Source: Glaciozyma antarctica PI12
Lineage: Eukaryota; Basidiomycota; Microbotryomycetes; Kriegeriales; Camptobasidiaceae
Length of the DNA stretch: 41,946 bases
Direction: 5' to 3'
Assembly: GCA_002917775.1 (NCBI GenBank)
Contig: KZ627148.1
Coordinates: 1,746,833-1,788,778 of the forward strand
The notes beneath the pieces were generated by a model. That model saw only the letters and a list, made by a program, of their open reading frames with translations. It had not been told where the DNA came from and made no database searches. The translations under genes and the position numbers were made by a program. Shown here piece by piece: positions 1-12,801 of the stretch (the stretch's first letter is position 1; each line of letters starts with the position of its first letter).

Positions 1-457
1 TNCTTCGAGTCCATCATCTACCCCACCAGTACGCCCTTCGCACCACCCCTCGCTCCCTCAGCTAATTTCTTCGCACGCAGCCTTCACTCTCGCCACCGCT
101 CGTCTCGGCAAGTGGACCAAGCGCGGAGCTGGACTCATGTGCCAGGGAGTCGGACCGCTTTACTTTCATCCCTCTCGCCGACGCCAAGGGCACCAACATC
201 TCCTACATCATCCCTACGATCGGTTTCGTCGCCGTCGCCATCTACGGAGGTTCGTTTGCATTCCTCACGCTGCTCGCTTGGCACTCGCTGATCTCTGTTC
301 TTCCCGCTTCGCAGCTGTTATGCGCGTGTACAACGCTCGCCTTGATGCCGAGACTACCACCGCTCTCGAGAGCGGACCCACTCTCACCAAGACCGGGTCT
401 GTCGGAACCGAGTCGGACGACGAGAAGCTCGAGTCGGCGAAGCCCATCCACTACTAG
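1..457 (+). CDS. FucP-type sugar/H+ permease (MFS), 3' part only
   Basis: Last part of a major facilitator transporter of the L-fucose/glucose/galactose permease (FucP) group, a plasma-membrane sugar importer. Exons read as 1-28, 81-249 and 315-457 with GT-AG introns, ending in TAG at 455-457. Residues seen include FESIIYPT, then KRGAGLMCQG, then a last membrane helix (ISYIIPTIGFVAVAIYG) and an acidic cytoplasmic tail ending in KPIHY. FESI-PT and TKRG are characteristic of the FucP group. The 5' part lies outside the window and base 2 is N. The middle exon carries one surplus base around 145-165, and a few family residues (the GGA-PP stretch) seem missing there, so this edge may be misassembled. 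The family call is fairly safe; the sugar transported cannot be read from this fragment. Confidence 0.7.
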   Translation, partial: XSSPSSTPPVRPSHHPSLPQLISSHAAFTLATARLGKWTKRGAGLMCQGVGPLYFHPSRRRQGHQHLLHHPYDRFRRRRHLRRFVCIPHAARLALADLCSSRFAAVMRVYNARLDAETTTALESGPTLTKTGSVGTESDDEKLESAKPIHY

Positions 458-897
458 AGGTCTTTGCTTGCGGGGATCAGGGGTGTATAGATATCTTAGG
501 GCTTAGGGAGGGAGAGAAGGACGCATATCCCATTAATGGTATCGCATTCAACCCTCATTCGAGCTCGTGCCTCTCCTGCTTCCACTCCGCTCTCGTGCGG
601 TGACCCTCTCGCGCCTGGAGCTATGAGCGAGAAGCCCAGTGAAAAACAGCTGCAATCGTCTCGCCGAGGTGCGCGATGAGGAATACGACGTATTCGGCAA
701 CGAGCAGAGGGGTGCGAAGGAAGGAATGGCCAAGGGTCAAAGGCCAATCACAGCGAGCAGGTCGTCGCATGTTGATGACTGACGGCAACATCGCATGATG
801 GGAGAGAGCTGGATATATCGGGCCAGCAGATATACGGCAAGGCCGAAAGTAGAGGTGCCAGTCCCTTTTCGAGGTCGAAACGATCCATTCGGCAGCC
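458..897. other. intergenic, convergent 3' ends
   Basis: Space between the convergent permease and rhomboid genes, holding their 3' untranslated regions. The small open frames here have no family resemblance and no splice-supported extension. I see nothing else in it. Confidence 0.6.
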
Positions 898-2174
898 TCA
901 GAACCGTCCTCCGAGCCTGAGGAACCACAGCAGTCCCGCCGCCGCTCCACCAATGTCTGTGGTCCAAGGACGTCAGCTTCAGCTTCTCAAAGACGGAGAA
1001 TCGAGGACGCACGTCCTGCTGAATCCGTCTTTCCTCCCGGCCGATTGAAAGCAGAATACGCGTCCCACGCGACGATACCTGATACACAAAGCCTAGAAAA
1101 GAGCGTCAGAGCGAGCGAGAAGGGACGGGGAAGAAGGACGGAACGCACCAGGCGGGAACTGGGACGACGAAGAAGAGGAGGAAGGTCGTGCGAGGGTATG
1201 AGGCGGCGAAGAAAGTGAGGACGCCGTACACTGCCCCGCTTGCACCCTGTACATTGTATAGAGTCAGTAAGGTTCTCTGAACGAGAGTTGTAGGGAACGG
1301 GGAACGTACGTGCGAAGAATAGTACGGGTTTGGCCGTGCGTCTGCGACCTGGTGGAATATGAGGGAGAAGCACGATGACGCGATACCCTAAATTTGAACA
1401 CGTCAGAAACGCTGTTCTTCAGCAGAGGGGCAGGGGGCGCACGGAAAAGAAGTAGAGAGCGAGGAACCCGGACTGCGAAGGGCTCAAGGCAGTCAGAAAA
1501 TGATGAGGGGAGAGGAAGAGGACCCACGTTTCCAAGCATGGCGAGTACGGGAGGTGCCATGAAGAACAGACTGGCGCAGTTCATGAGGATATGACCCGTA
1601 CCTTCGTGAGAGAAGCAGCAGGTGAGGAGAGTCCAACTGGCGCGGGCAGGCATCAGCTTCGGCGCCTATCTCCTTCGCACGTCCACCGAATCACGGATGA
1701 AACGTACATTCTGCCCTCTTTCAGATTCCTCGCTGAGCTGGTGAAGTTGTTATTCAAGAAGCGCAGCCACGATGTGTCCCGGTACTTCTGAGCCAGCTGC
1801 CCCCCGTACGTCCAGGCTCCGTACACGACGACGTTCGTGCCAATGATTCCGTAGAGTATCCACTCGTTGGGCACGCCATCGATCTTCCTTCTCCATCCGT
1901 TCCCTCCCCTGCCACCGCCGCGCTGCTGACCATAATACGGCCGAATGCCAGATCGAGAGGTCGAGGAGGAAAATGGCCGGTGGGAGTAAAAGTAGTCGCG
2001 TAGTGGGGTGGAAGGGGGTAATGACGGAGCTGTGGAGGAGGACTGCAGGCGGAGTGGGAGGTTGGAGGAGAAGCGGAGTGGCCGAGATGCTGGGAGTCGG
2101 AGCTGGACAGGTAGCGAGCGAGGTGTTGCTGGTGAGAGCAGCCGAGATGCTAATGCTCTTGTGAGCGAGTTCAT
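898..2174 (-). CDS. PCP1: mitochondrial rhomboid protease (Pcp1/PARL type)
   Basis: Intramembrane serine protease of the inner mitochondrial membrane. In yeast the family cleaves the fusion GTPase Mgm1 and cytochrome c peroxidase. Exons, in reading order: 1708-2174, 1528-1636, 1443-1472, 1349-1387, 1149-1246, 1013-1092 and 898-956, totalling 882 nt (293 aa). The N-terminus (MNSLTRALASRLL, rich in R, S and L, no acids) looks like a mitochondrial presequence. The core shows WTLLTCCFSHEGTGH, FFMAP, the serine motif GASGAVYG and the histidine motif DSAGHIGG. The catalytic His codon is split by the last intron (C|AC), so an unspliced reading loses it. Length and motif order fit the family. It diverges from FOL2, about 130 bp away. 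Symbol by resemblance to yeast Pcp1/Rbd1; no search was run. Confidence 0.87.
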
Positions 2175-2308
2175 AGTCGTCTCTAGTCGTCCGTTTAGTA
2201 ACTAACTCGAAGGAAGGAGGCAGAGAGCTGCTGCCGTTTCCCAAGATCTGGCGCTTGGCTGTCGCTCTTCCTGCTCCTCCTGCACCCCTGAAGCCAGCCG
2301 CCCGCAGG

Positions 2309-3681
2309 ATGAACAGCAACCAGAAGCACCACCGCCCTTCCCCGCCCTCCCCCCTCTCGTCAGAGCTTAGGTCCAACTCCTACACTGGTCCTCTCTCCCC
2401 GGCGGCTCCCAGCTCTCTCGTGCACATGAACGAGACCAACCCCTTCCAGTCAGCCCTCCACTCGGCTCTCCTCGACGAAGCGGAAGCAGCGGAGGAGGCT
2501 AGCGAACTCGAGGCCTACCGCGAGAAGGCCATCCGCAAGCAATCGCTCGAGGACAAGCTCGACGCTCTCGCCCTCGCCCACCCCTCCCCTTCCTCGAGCC
2601 GTCCTTTTGTAGCTGCACGGCCCGAGAGCCCCATTCCGGACGACCACGGTCTTGGCTGGCCAGGTGCGCTTCGTCGCGTCCTCATCCACTCTCGAATCTC
2701 GCGCTGATTTTTTTAAGAATGGCGCAGGCAAGGGCACGTTGACACGCTTGCACGAGACTCCGGCGCAGACGGCTGCGAGGCAGGCGAAGCTTGCGGATGC
2801 GGTGCGAACGGTGTTGGAGTGCATTGGGGAGGATCCGGAGAGGCATGGCTTGATCAAGACGCCTGACAGGTATGCGAAGGCGCTCCTGTGGATGACCAAG
2901 GGGTATTCGGAGAAGCTCTCGGGTGAGTCGCACCTCTTGTCGCTATGGGAGAGAGAGCTGAGACGAGCGCGTGCTGCAGATGTCATCGGGGACGCTATCT
3001 TTGCGGAGGACCACGACGAGATGGTGATTGTGCGCGATATCGATATTTTCAGCCTCTGCGAGCACCACATGGTGCCCTTCACAGGCAAGGTAAGTCCTTC
3101 GTAGTCTGCTCGCGCTGGCCTCCGCCCCTGCCTTCAATACCTCGCTGCATCTGTTCCTTCGTCCATCCCCGCTAACCCCGCTCTTCGCAGGTCTCGATTG
3201 GCTACATCCCCAACAAGTCCGTTCTCGGGCTCTCCAAGCTCGCCCGTATCGCAGAGACATTCTCGCGACGATTGCAAGTCCAGGAGCGGTTGACGAAGCA
3301 GATCGCTATGGCGGTAGACGAGGCGATTCGCCCCCTTGGAGTGGCCGTCGTTATGGAGGCTACGTGAGTGTCTTCCCTCCTCCTTGCTACGCTCCTCCCC
3401 CTTCCCCTTCCTTGCACACTTCCCACCGCCTATCCGCTCGCTGCCGCCATTCGCTCCCACCGCCTCCTGCGAACCAGACTAATTCTCTCCTTCCACAGCC
3501 ACCTCTGCATGGCGATGCGCGGCGTACAAAAGCCCGGAGCGACGACCGTCACTTCCGCCATGCTCGGAGCTTTCCGTCGCAGCGACAAGACGCGCGCCGA
3601 ATTCCTCGCCCTAATCCGGTTCGTCCCTCCCTCCCCCTCCTCCCTCCCTCGCTAACTCCCCACCCCAGAACCCCCCGCTAG
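2309..3681 (+). CDS. FOL2: GTP cyclohydrolase I
   Basis: Converts GTP to 7,8-dihydroneopterin triphosphate, the first step of folate (and biopterin) synthesis; cytosolic decamer in the family. Exons 2309-2663, 2728-2922, 2980-3089, 3191-3363, 3499-3618 and 3669-3681 sum to 966 nt (321 aa). The first about 120 residues are a low-complexity Ser/Pro and acidic extension. The catalytic domain starts near [12 protein letters not shown]. Visible motifs are the zinc-binding CEHH in [42 protein letters not shown], and [13 protein letters not shown] with the third zinc-ligand Cys. The start at 2309 is the first in-frame ATG; the frame is open further upstream but without another ATG. The protein ends four residues after the usual LIR terminus. 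Confidence 0.93.
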
Positions 3682-3986
3682 ATCTTTCTCGCCGTTTGCC
3701 CATCCCATTTGTCGATACCCTCAACGGTCCTTTCTTCAGCCCCGGATCTCCCCATCCTCACTCGCACATCACTGTACATCAACTGTACCTGGTCCGTTTC
3801 CCTATCACGTATTACCCCCCTCTCTCACTCGCTGCGAAATCAACGAAAGCCCGCTTTTCATTCTCTCTTTGGCGTCGCGTCGAGCCGAACGGTTGACAGC
3901 GAGAGAATGCGGATGGATTTAAATAATCGGTATGCGGGAGAGGGAGGGGAGAGGGGGGTATGCAGTGCGGGTGGAGAGGGAAGGGT
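3682..3986. other. intergenic, convergent 3' ends
   Basis: Gap of about 305 bp between the stops of FOL2 (+) and the GT90-A gene (-). Only pyrimidine-rich sequence and chance open frames are visible, presumably the two 3' untranslated regions. Confidence 0.6.
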
Positions 3987-6436
3987 CTAGTCCCAGTAGT
4001 CTTGAGGCTCGGCGTCGTCGCGGTGGAGGAGGCGCGACCATTCGAGGCTGAGGCGGACTGTGGAGAGGAGAGCGTCAGATTCGTGTGAGGAGGAGGGGGA
4101 AGCGAGGTGGCGTACACATGTATGCTGTGAGGAGGGAGGAGGAGAAGAGAGTCAGCAAGCGATCGAAGAGGGTGCGAGCGAGAAGGAGGATGTACCAGCC
4201 ACTGCGAAGGAGTTGGTTAGCAAGGAGCCCCCGAGCAACGAGGCGAAAGAGACAGCTCACTGTCTTGTTTTCTCCACTGCGCGAGAGACGAACGCACAAG
4301 CGTCAGCTATACTCTCGCGAGCGGACGAAGAGAAAGCGCAACGCACATGATCCCTCGCCCAGTTCTTCCCGATGATCCCAATCCTCTGCGCGAGGTCCTC
4401 GTGCGCTCCTTGACCGTCGGGCGTACCGCGGAAGAAGGTCATGATGTCGTAGAGATCCGAGTAGTCGACCTTGACGGGGACGTAGCTGAAAGGGAACGTC
4501 AGCGCTCGCGCTTCGCAGGAAGGAAGAACAGCGCACTGAACCCAAGGCTGAATCCGATCGCTGTACCATTCCGGGAACAGAGTCGACTTGAGGACCGTAG
4601 CCTTCATCGACATGAGGCGATGGAAGCGCCCACTCCAGCCGTTCCCATCGACGTCCATGACATACTTGTACTGCGTCGCGCGAACCTCGTCAGCTCCCAT
4701 CGACTGCCTCCAGCGAAAGAGCGACGCACCCGGTACGACTCATCGAGCCCCATCGTCGGCTTGAAGTCGACGTTCTTGCGCATCCACTCGCACGTCACAG
4801 GATCGCACTGCACCGGTCCTCCCGAGAAGCTAGCGTCCATGTACGCCTTGTTCATCGCGCCGACGCTCATCTCCTCCTCGCGCATCTCCCCCTCCTTCTC
4901 CGACATCAAGACCTTCTTCCTCCCCGTCGTCTCGTGCGTCATAAAGTGCAGCCTGCTGCGTTGACTCGCTTGCCAATCGACGTCCTCCTCGAAATCGACT
5001 CCCGTCGTCGAACCGCGCCAGAGGAGCTTGTTGTACGGCTTTGAGGCCCAGTCGGGGTCGTAGCCGATGTAGGAGTCCGAGTACTGCTCGAGGGGAGTGA
5101 CGAGGATGTCGGAATGAATGTTGGTCTTGGCGAAGGTGAAGAGGGGGACGAGAGGGCCTGGGTTTGTGCCGACCGAGGTGGTGAAGCCGTGGATAGGCAT
5201 GATCTCGGGGTGCTGGCAGATGTCCATGGCGGCTTGGTGGTCGAAGATGTAGGAGCGCGACTTGGAGAGCTCCGTCACGTACGCGGGCGAGTGCGACTTG
5301 AACTTGGGGTTCGACGCCGAGAGGACCTCGTTTCCTCCTTCCTCGAGTGCGGCGAGCTCGACTTCGCGGAGAGACGAGTCGGAAGGGCATCCGTTCGCCC
5401 AGTTGGAGAGCTTCGCGTCGCCATCGCCGACGTAATCGGAAGGTCCAAAGTCTGCGAGCGAGCCGCCAAATCAGCTCCCACCCTTCGCAGGCCTGGTTCC
5501 CACTCACGGTCTCCCATCCCAGCCAACTCAATCATACGTTCTTTGTGAGCCCAGCCGAGCTGGCACGCAGGCTGGTCATGCCGCGTAAAGGAGAGCTTGA
5601 CGTCGCCGATATGCTTGCTGAACCGAGCAATGAGGTCGCCAGTGTCCTTCGCTCGATCCAGATGCGCGTACTCGCCCTGCAATCCGACGCGCCCGTTCTC
5701 AACCGCGATCGTAAACGTCTCCTCGCGCTCCTCCATATCCTTTACGCGATGCAAAAGGTCCGAAGGCTCCCTGCGAACGACGGCATCAGTCAGCTCTCGC
5801 CCGTCCCCAGCTCCTCTCCCGCGAAGAAGCAAGCACTCACAATGCCCAAAACGGCTCAAGGTCCTTGTGGATCTGGTCGTACTCGTCCATCAACACGATC
5901 CGGTTCGCCTTCGCGTACGTCCACCACTGATCGAAGCCCTTGGGCGGGTTCCTCGCGTACCTCCTCCTGTACTCCGCCGCCGCCTCCTTCAGAGTCCTAC
6001 TCTGCCTTGCGACCTTCTGCTGCCACAGCTTCTCCGCTCGCTGGATGAGAGTGAGGATAGGATGCGGTGCAGGCGCCTTGGCGAACGACGCGACGGGCTT
6101 GACGAGGAAGTGCCCGTTCGGATGGAACGTGTGCGGCGTGCTAATCTCCTCCTCGACCTCTCCGACCTCTTCTGGTGGTGGAGGCAGCCACTCGAGATCG
6201 TTCGAGCCGTCATCAGCGCTCGTGCTGTAGTAGTCAATAAAGTCGTGCAGTCGATCAGGGATGCGGTCGGGGATGGGGACTCCAGCGTTCTTGAGCACCG
6301 CGTGTGCTGCATTTCGGTTCGAGGCGGGGAGGAGGAGGAGAGTGACGAAGGCGAGGAAGACGAGGGTGCCGACCGTTCGCGGGCGGAGGCAGAGTGAGGT
6401 CCCAACGCGTCTTGCTACTCGCGCGCCTCCTAGCAT
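3987..6436 (-). CDS. GT90 (CAP10-like) glycosyltransferase A
   Basis: Type II membrane glycosyltransferase of the CAP10/GT90 family. Characterised relatives include cryptococcal xylosyltransferases acting in the Golgi on capsule and glycolipid glycans. Exons in reading order: 5841-6436, 5508-5770, 4730-5451, 4537-4670, 4347-4485, 4261-4276, 4196-4201, 4116-4124 and 3987-4057; 1956 nt, 651 aa. A signal anchor lies at residues 21-37 (TVGTLVFLAFVTLLLLP). Family motifs: RNPPKGFDQWWTYA, DEYDQIHKDLEPFWAL, KLLWRGSTTG, DVDGNGWSGRFHR and LFPEWYSDRIQPWVHYVP. Three consecutive tiny exons (16, 6 and 9 nt) rebuild the C-terminal stretch HWRKQDMAAYMFRLSLEW, which aligns with WEDLEAYQYRLLLEY in GT90-B. The true start may lie upstream: the frame is open and protein-like to about 6690 but lacks an ATG, so a 5' exon is probably missing. 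Donor sugar and acceptor unknown. Confidence 0.87.
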
Positions 6437-7036
6437 TGGCGTCTCGGGCGCAATGTAGGAAGGGAGAGAGTCGTACTCGCCCAGGCCGCGAGAGCCTGAG
6501 GCGGCAGCGCGTCTCCGGGAAGCCAGCTCGACGTCGTCCTGATTTGATCCTGCTGAGCGGGAGGAGAAGGTCGGAGAGGGAGGGTACTGGATGACCGCGT
6601 AGGAGGACCGCGGGGGGCTGCTGTCGGACTTGAAAGGTGCCAGGTTGGCGACGGTTGGAAGGAAGTGAAGAAGGAAGACAGCGTCGTCGTCGTCGTCGTT
6701 GCTCGCAATCTCGAATCTCGAGATTTACTCCCGGACTTGCCGCGCGAGCACGATCTTGATGAAGGGATTCGCGATGAAGCTGAACGGCCTGGTTTCTGTT
6801 CAGGGCGTCTCTGCGAGGGACAGGCGAAGACCTTTCTTCGCGCAAGTGCTGCGCGCGTCGCGCTAGCTGTGCTCAGTCCTTCAGCGAACATATGCCTCTC
6901 GTGCAAACGACCCCGAATCGCTCTCTCGCACAACTACAATGGACGAGAAGGAGACCCGGTTCGTATTACTGCTTTATAGATGGTTGCGTGGGAGGGACGA
7001 TAAACATGGGTGCCAGTCTTAGATCTGTCGCGGCGC
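6437..7036. other. 5' leader of GT90-A and 3' end of the mutase gene
   Basis: About 600 bp between two same-strand genes. The 6437-6690 part reads on the minus strand as a protein-like extension in frame with GT90-A (for example LGEYDSLPSYIAPETP just before the chosen ATG). It includes a (GTC)n/(GAC)n run at about 6681-6700 that would give an Asp tract. Upstream of that is a stop, so an unidentified first exon or 5' UTR intron is likely. Confidence 0.5.
6972..6978 (-). promoter_or_regulatory. TATA-like box, candidate GT90-A promoter
   Basis: TATAAAG on the minus strand, about 540 bp upstream of the chosen GT90-A ATG. The distance implies a long leader or an extra 5' exon, which agrees with the open upstream frame. 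The same heptamer lies upstream of the mutase gene. Sequence match only. Confidence 0.35.
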
Positions 7037-9314
<2,278 letters not shown>

Positions 9315-9798
9315 TGCTGAGACGAGTGGAGGCTGGTCAGGAGATGAAGGAGTGACTCGGTGAGAGTTGAGGGTGCTGCTCGGCGAGAGGAGGAGGGTGC
9401 TGGCGGAGGAGAGAGGTGAAGGGAGGAGAGAGAGGCTGGTCCAAGTCAATCTCGCCAAAACTCGCTGAGAGAGTCGATCGCGTTCATTTAGAGCCACGCG
9501 GTTTCCGCAGCTTCCAGGGCAGGCGCTTGCCTGCTCCGGCGTTCACCTTCAAGCTACTTTATACTCAAACGCCTCTCCTGTCACCAAGCTTGGCTGCACA
9601 AAGTCCTGCGTCGCCAGCCCCTCAACGCCGCAGAAGGACTCACTTTCGCCGACGTCGGCAATTCCTCGCTGTACTCACGTAGTACTCACGTAGATAGACA
9701 GAGCCCAGCGTCTATACGAAGTCTCAACGTGCTCGGCGAGCGCCCTGACGAAGGCTTTGACCCAGAAGATGAATGCGATTCCGCTCGCCGCGGAGCTT
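9315..9798. other. mutase promoter region / GT90-B 3' end
   Basis: About 480 bp between GT90-B and the mutase gene, both on the minus strand. It holds the TATA-like box annotated separately and otherwise only chance open frames. Confidence 0.55.
9557..9563 (-). promoter_or_regulatory. TATA-like box upstream of the mutase gene
   Basis: TATAAAG (minus strand) within GAGTATAAAGTAGC, about 240 bp upstream of the mutase ATG at 9314. It is identical to the box upstream of GT90-A. No transcript data. Confidence 0.4.
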
Positions 9799-12700
9799 CT
9801 ACACCTTGTCCCTCCGCAACTTCCCAGTCCACTCCGGCTCGATGAGACTGCGCGCAAAGGATCAGCACAAGTCACAAGCAAAAAGAAAGCGAGAGAGAAA
9901 GCGCACTCTTCTCCCCGGAAGTCGTTGCTCCCAGGCGAATCCTCGTCGTTATATAGCCTTCCGTACTCGAGAAGAAGTCTGCGACGACCGTCAACATCGA
10001 AGATTGAAGAGGCTGAAAAGAGAGCCACGCACCGGTACTGGTAGGCCTCGAGATCCTCCCAGCGATAGCATTCCCGAACCCACTCCTTCCCAGCCAGAGC
10101 GATCTCCTTCGCCAGCGCATCGTGCGCGCCTTCGCCATTCAGCCCACCTCGGAAGAATGCGAGGATGTCCCACATGTCGCTGTGAGAGAGGAGAGTCAGG
10201 AAGACAGCGGTGGTGTGAGCAGCGAAACGAGCGGACCTGTAATCGACCTGGGAAAGAGCTGCGAGTCAGTGATGAGAACGACCGAGGGCAGAGCTGTGAA
10301 CGCACCTGCATAGGAATGTAATGAAGCCAAGCTGCATCAGGAAGAGAGTCAGTTCCGGTATTCAGGTGAGCATGAAGGACGTACGAATAGCCCAGTCCTG
10401 CGAAGACGTGCGTTAGCGCGACAACTTCGAGCGAGCAAGAGGGATCACTCACGGTCCAGAACTCGGGGAACAGAGTTGCCTTGATGACAGCCGCATTTGA
10501 CCTGCGTGCCAAAATGAGCGGTGCGTTGAGGGAGAGCGAACGCGAACTCACATCATCAGACGACGGAATCGACCAGACCAACTGCAAAAAGTTCGACCGT
10601 CAGCGCGCTACTCAAAGCCGTGAAGAGAAGAGCTGACCTGTTTCCATCTATATCTGCGCAGAGAATTGTCAGCGAAGCGCACATCTCGCGAGCGAAATCT
10701 CGAACTCACCCAAAACAAACTTGTACAGCGACGCTCGATCGAAACTGATCCTCTTGTCGTACCCCTGGAACACCTCATACATCTTATCGCACGTCCCATC
10801 CTCCTGCACGCACTGCACCGCCGGTCCCACCATCCCCGTATCCAAGAACAGCGGATTCAGCCTAAAATTCGGCACCTCGACGACTCGCGCGTTATCCTCC
10901 TCGTCAGTAAGAACGATCTTGCGATCCCCGACCTCTGAATGCGAGAGGAGGTGCAACCGAGCTCGCTGCGTCCCCTTCCACGGCATCCACTTGTCCCACA
11001 GCGGTCCGCTCGTCTGCCCGCGCCACTGGAGCGACGAGAAAGGTCGTTCCTCCCACGACGGGTCGTGCTGCTGTTCGAGGTCGAGTTGCTCCGTGATAAG
11101 GCCGTGGATGTCGCCAAAAGTCTTCTGGACGCCTGGCGTGAGGAGGGGGAGGACGGGAGTAGGGTGGTGCTGATAGACCCACGACGTCGTCGCGTGGAAA
11201 TGGCGGTACTGAGGGTTTTCGCAGACGTTCATCGACGCTGAAAAGTCCTCGATTATCGCTCCGATAGAGCCTTCGACGAGAGGAGGCATCTCGAAGCCCG
11301 TCGCTCCCGCTGGAGGGTCGCCGTAGACGAAGTTGGGCTCGCGGACGGCGGAGCCGACAGGGCAGAATATATCCTGACCCCAGTGAGGTTCGGGGCCGAG
11401 TTCTTTCGGCCAGAAGGGAGGAGAGAGGTCGGAATCGTCTGTGCGAGGGTCGTCAGTTCGGGTTCTCGCTGAATGGGTTCTGAGCTCACATTGACCCGAG
11501 TTGGCGAGCTTCTCGAGGCGAGTACGTTCCTCGGCCGTGATAGAGATACGAGCACCGTCGTGTCCGTTGTAGACGAGCGTCATATCCGGCAGCTCGTGCG
11601 CGAAGCTCTCCATGAGTTCGGCGACGCCCCACGCGCGGTCGTGATTCGCGAGCTGTCCTTCGCGTAGGACCTTGCCGTTCTCGATGCGGACGATCCAGGT
11701 GACGTCCATGAAGCTTCGGTCGGCGAGGTGGGCGACGCGAGCGCGGAAGGTCGAGGGGGAGAAGGCGCGGTAGATGAGGAGATCTTGGTCGATGAGGTCG
11801 AATTCGTCGATAAGGAGGACGTTGTTCGCTCTTGCGAACGCGTACCTGCGACCGCACCTCAGTCAGCTCGCATTCCTCCCCCAAGCTGAGAGCAACGCAC
11901 CACTTGTCGAAGCCCTTCGGCGGTCGTCTCCCATACCTCCGTCGGTACTCCTTCACCGCCTCCGCAAACGTCTTACTCTGCCTGCCTTTCAGCGCCTTCC
12001 ACCTCCCCTTCGCCCTCTCCATGAGCGCAGGGATCGGATGCGGCTTCCCCTCCTCCAAGAGCATCCTCCCATCCTTCCTCGGCGGCGCAAGCGGGATGTC
12101 CTCTCGACCGATCCACGAGCTCGGGTTCCTCAGCGCATGGAACGTACTATCCCAAGGCGCCTGCTTCCCGCGCCACTTGATCGCGTCCGCCGCGCGCTGG
12201 GGAATGTAAGGTCCCACGGCGCCCTGCATGCGTCTCTTGACGCTCTGGCTCGAGGGAGAGGTCGAGTAGGTAAAGAAGAGGATGAAGAAGACGAAGGCGA
12301 GGATAGGGAGGAGCGGTCCACGGCGGCCCAGGACATAGAGAGGTCGGAGGAGGGCGTTTCGGAGGAGGATGACCGGGTGCGCTAGAGAGGCGCGACCTCT
12401 TCCGCTGGGATCTGGCGACGCGCCGAAAGGACGGCGAGTGGTGGGGAGGTGGGAGGGCTGAGGGGAGGAGAAGACCTTGGACCAGAGGCCAGGGGAGGCG
12501 GGGTAGATGCTGTTGTTCGAGTTGGAGATCTTGCGCTGGTGCGTGCCGCCTAAACGGGGGGAAGGGGCGATGCGAGGGGTGGAGGTGATTCGGGGAGAGC
12601 TCGAGTCGAGGAAAGCTCCAAAGGCGCCTTCGAGACGAGGAGACCTGTTGCCGCTGTCCGAGTAGAGAGGCTTGTCTGCGCGCAGGAGGTCAGCTCTTCC

Positions 12701-12801
12701 GCGGACTACCGCCAGCTCCTCTCCCTTGCTCCACTGGAGTTTGAAGGCTTACTTGGATCTACCGAAAGCTTCCCTTCACGTCCCAGTCCCAGAGGTGCCA
12801 T
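9799..12801 (-). CDS. GT90 (CAP10-like) glycosyltransferase B
   Basis: Second CAP10/GT90 enzyme, paralogous to GT90-A, predicted type II Golgi membrane protein. Exons in reading order: 12753-12801, 11901-12675, 11490-11845, 10710-11438, 10638-10653, 10552-10581, 10453-10501, 10385-10397, 10306-10331, 10237-10247, 10033-10179, 9907-9978 and 9799-9847; 2322 nt, 773 aa. A Ser/Pro-rich cytoplasmic tail of about 135 residues precedes one transmembrane helix (about 137-154). The catalytic region shows YGRRPPKGFDKW, DEFDLIDQDL, SLQWRGQTSG, DIDGNSWSGRFRRL, TLFPEFWTDWAI, WLHYIPMQVDYSDMWDILAFF and EDLEAYQYRLLLEYGRL. Internal exons of 16, 13 and 11 nt are required to keep the motif order. It is the first of three same-strand glycan genes. 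Substrate not inferable; conservation with GT90-A is clear but far from identity. Confidence 0.9.
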
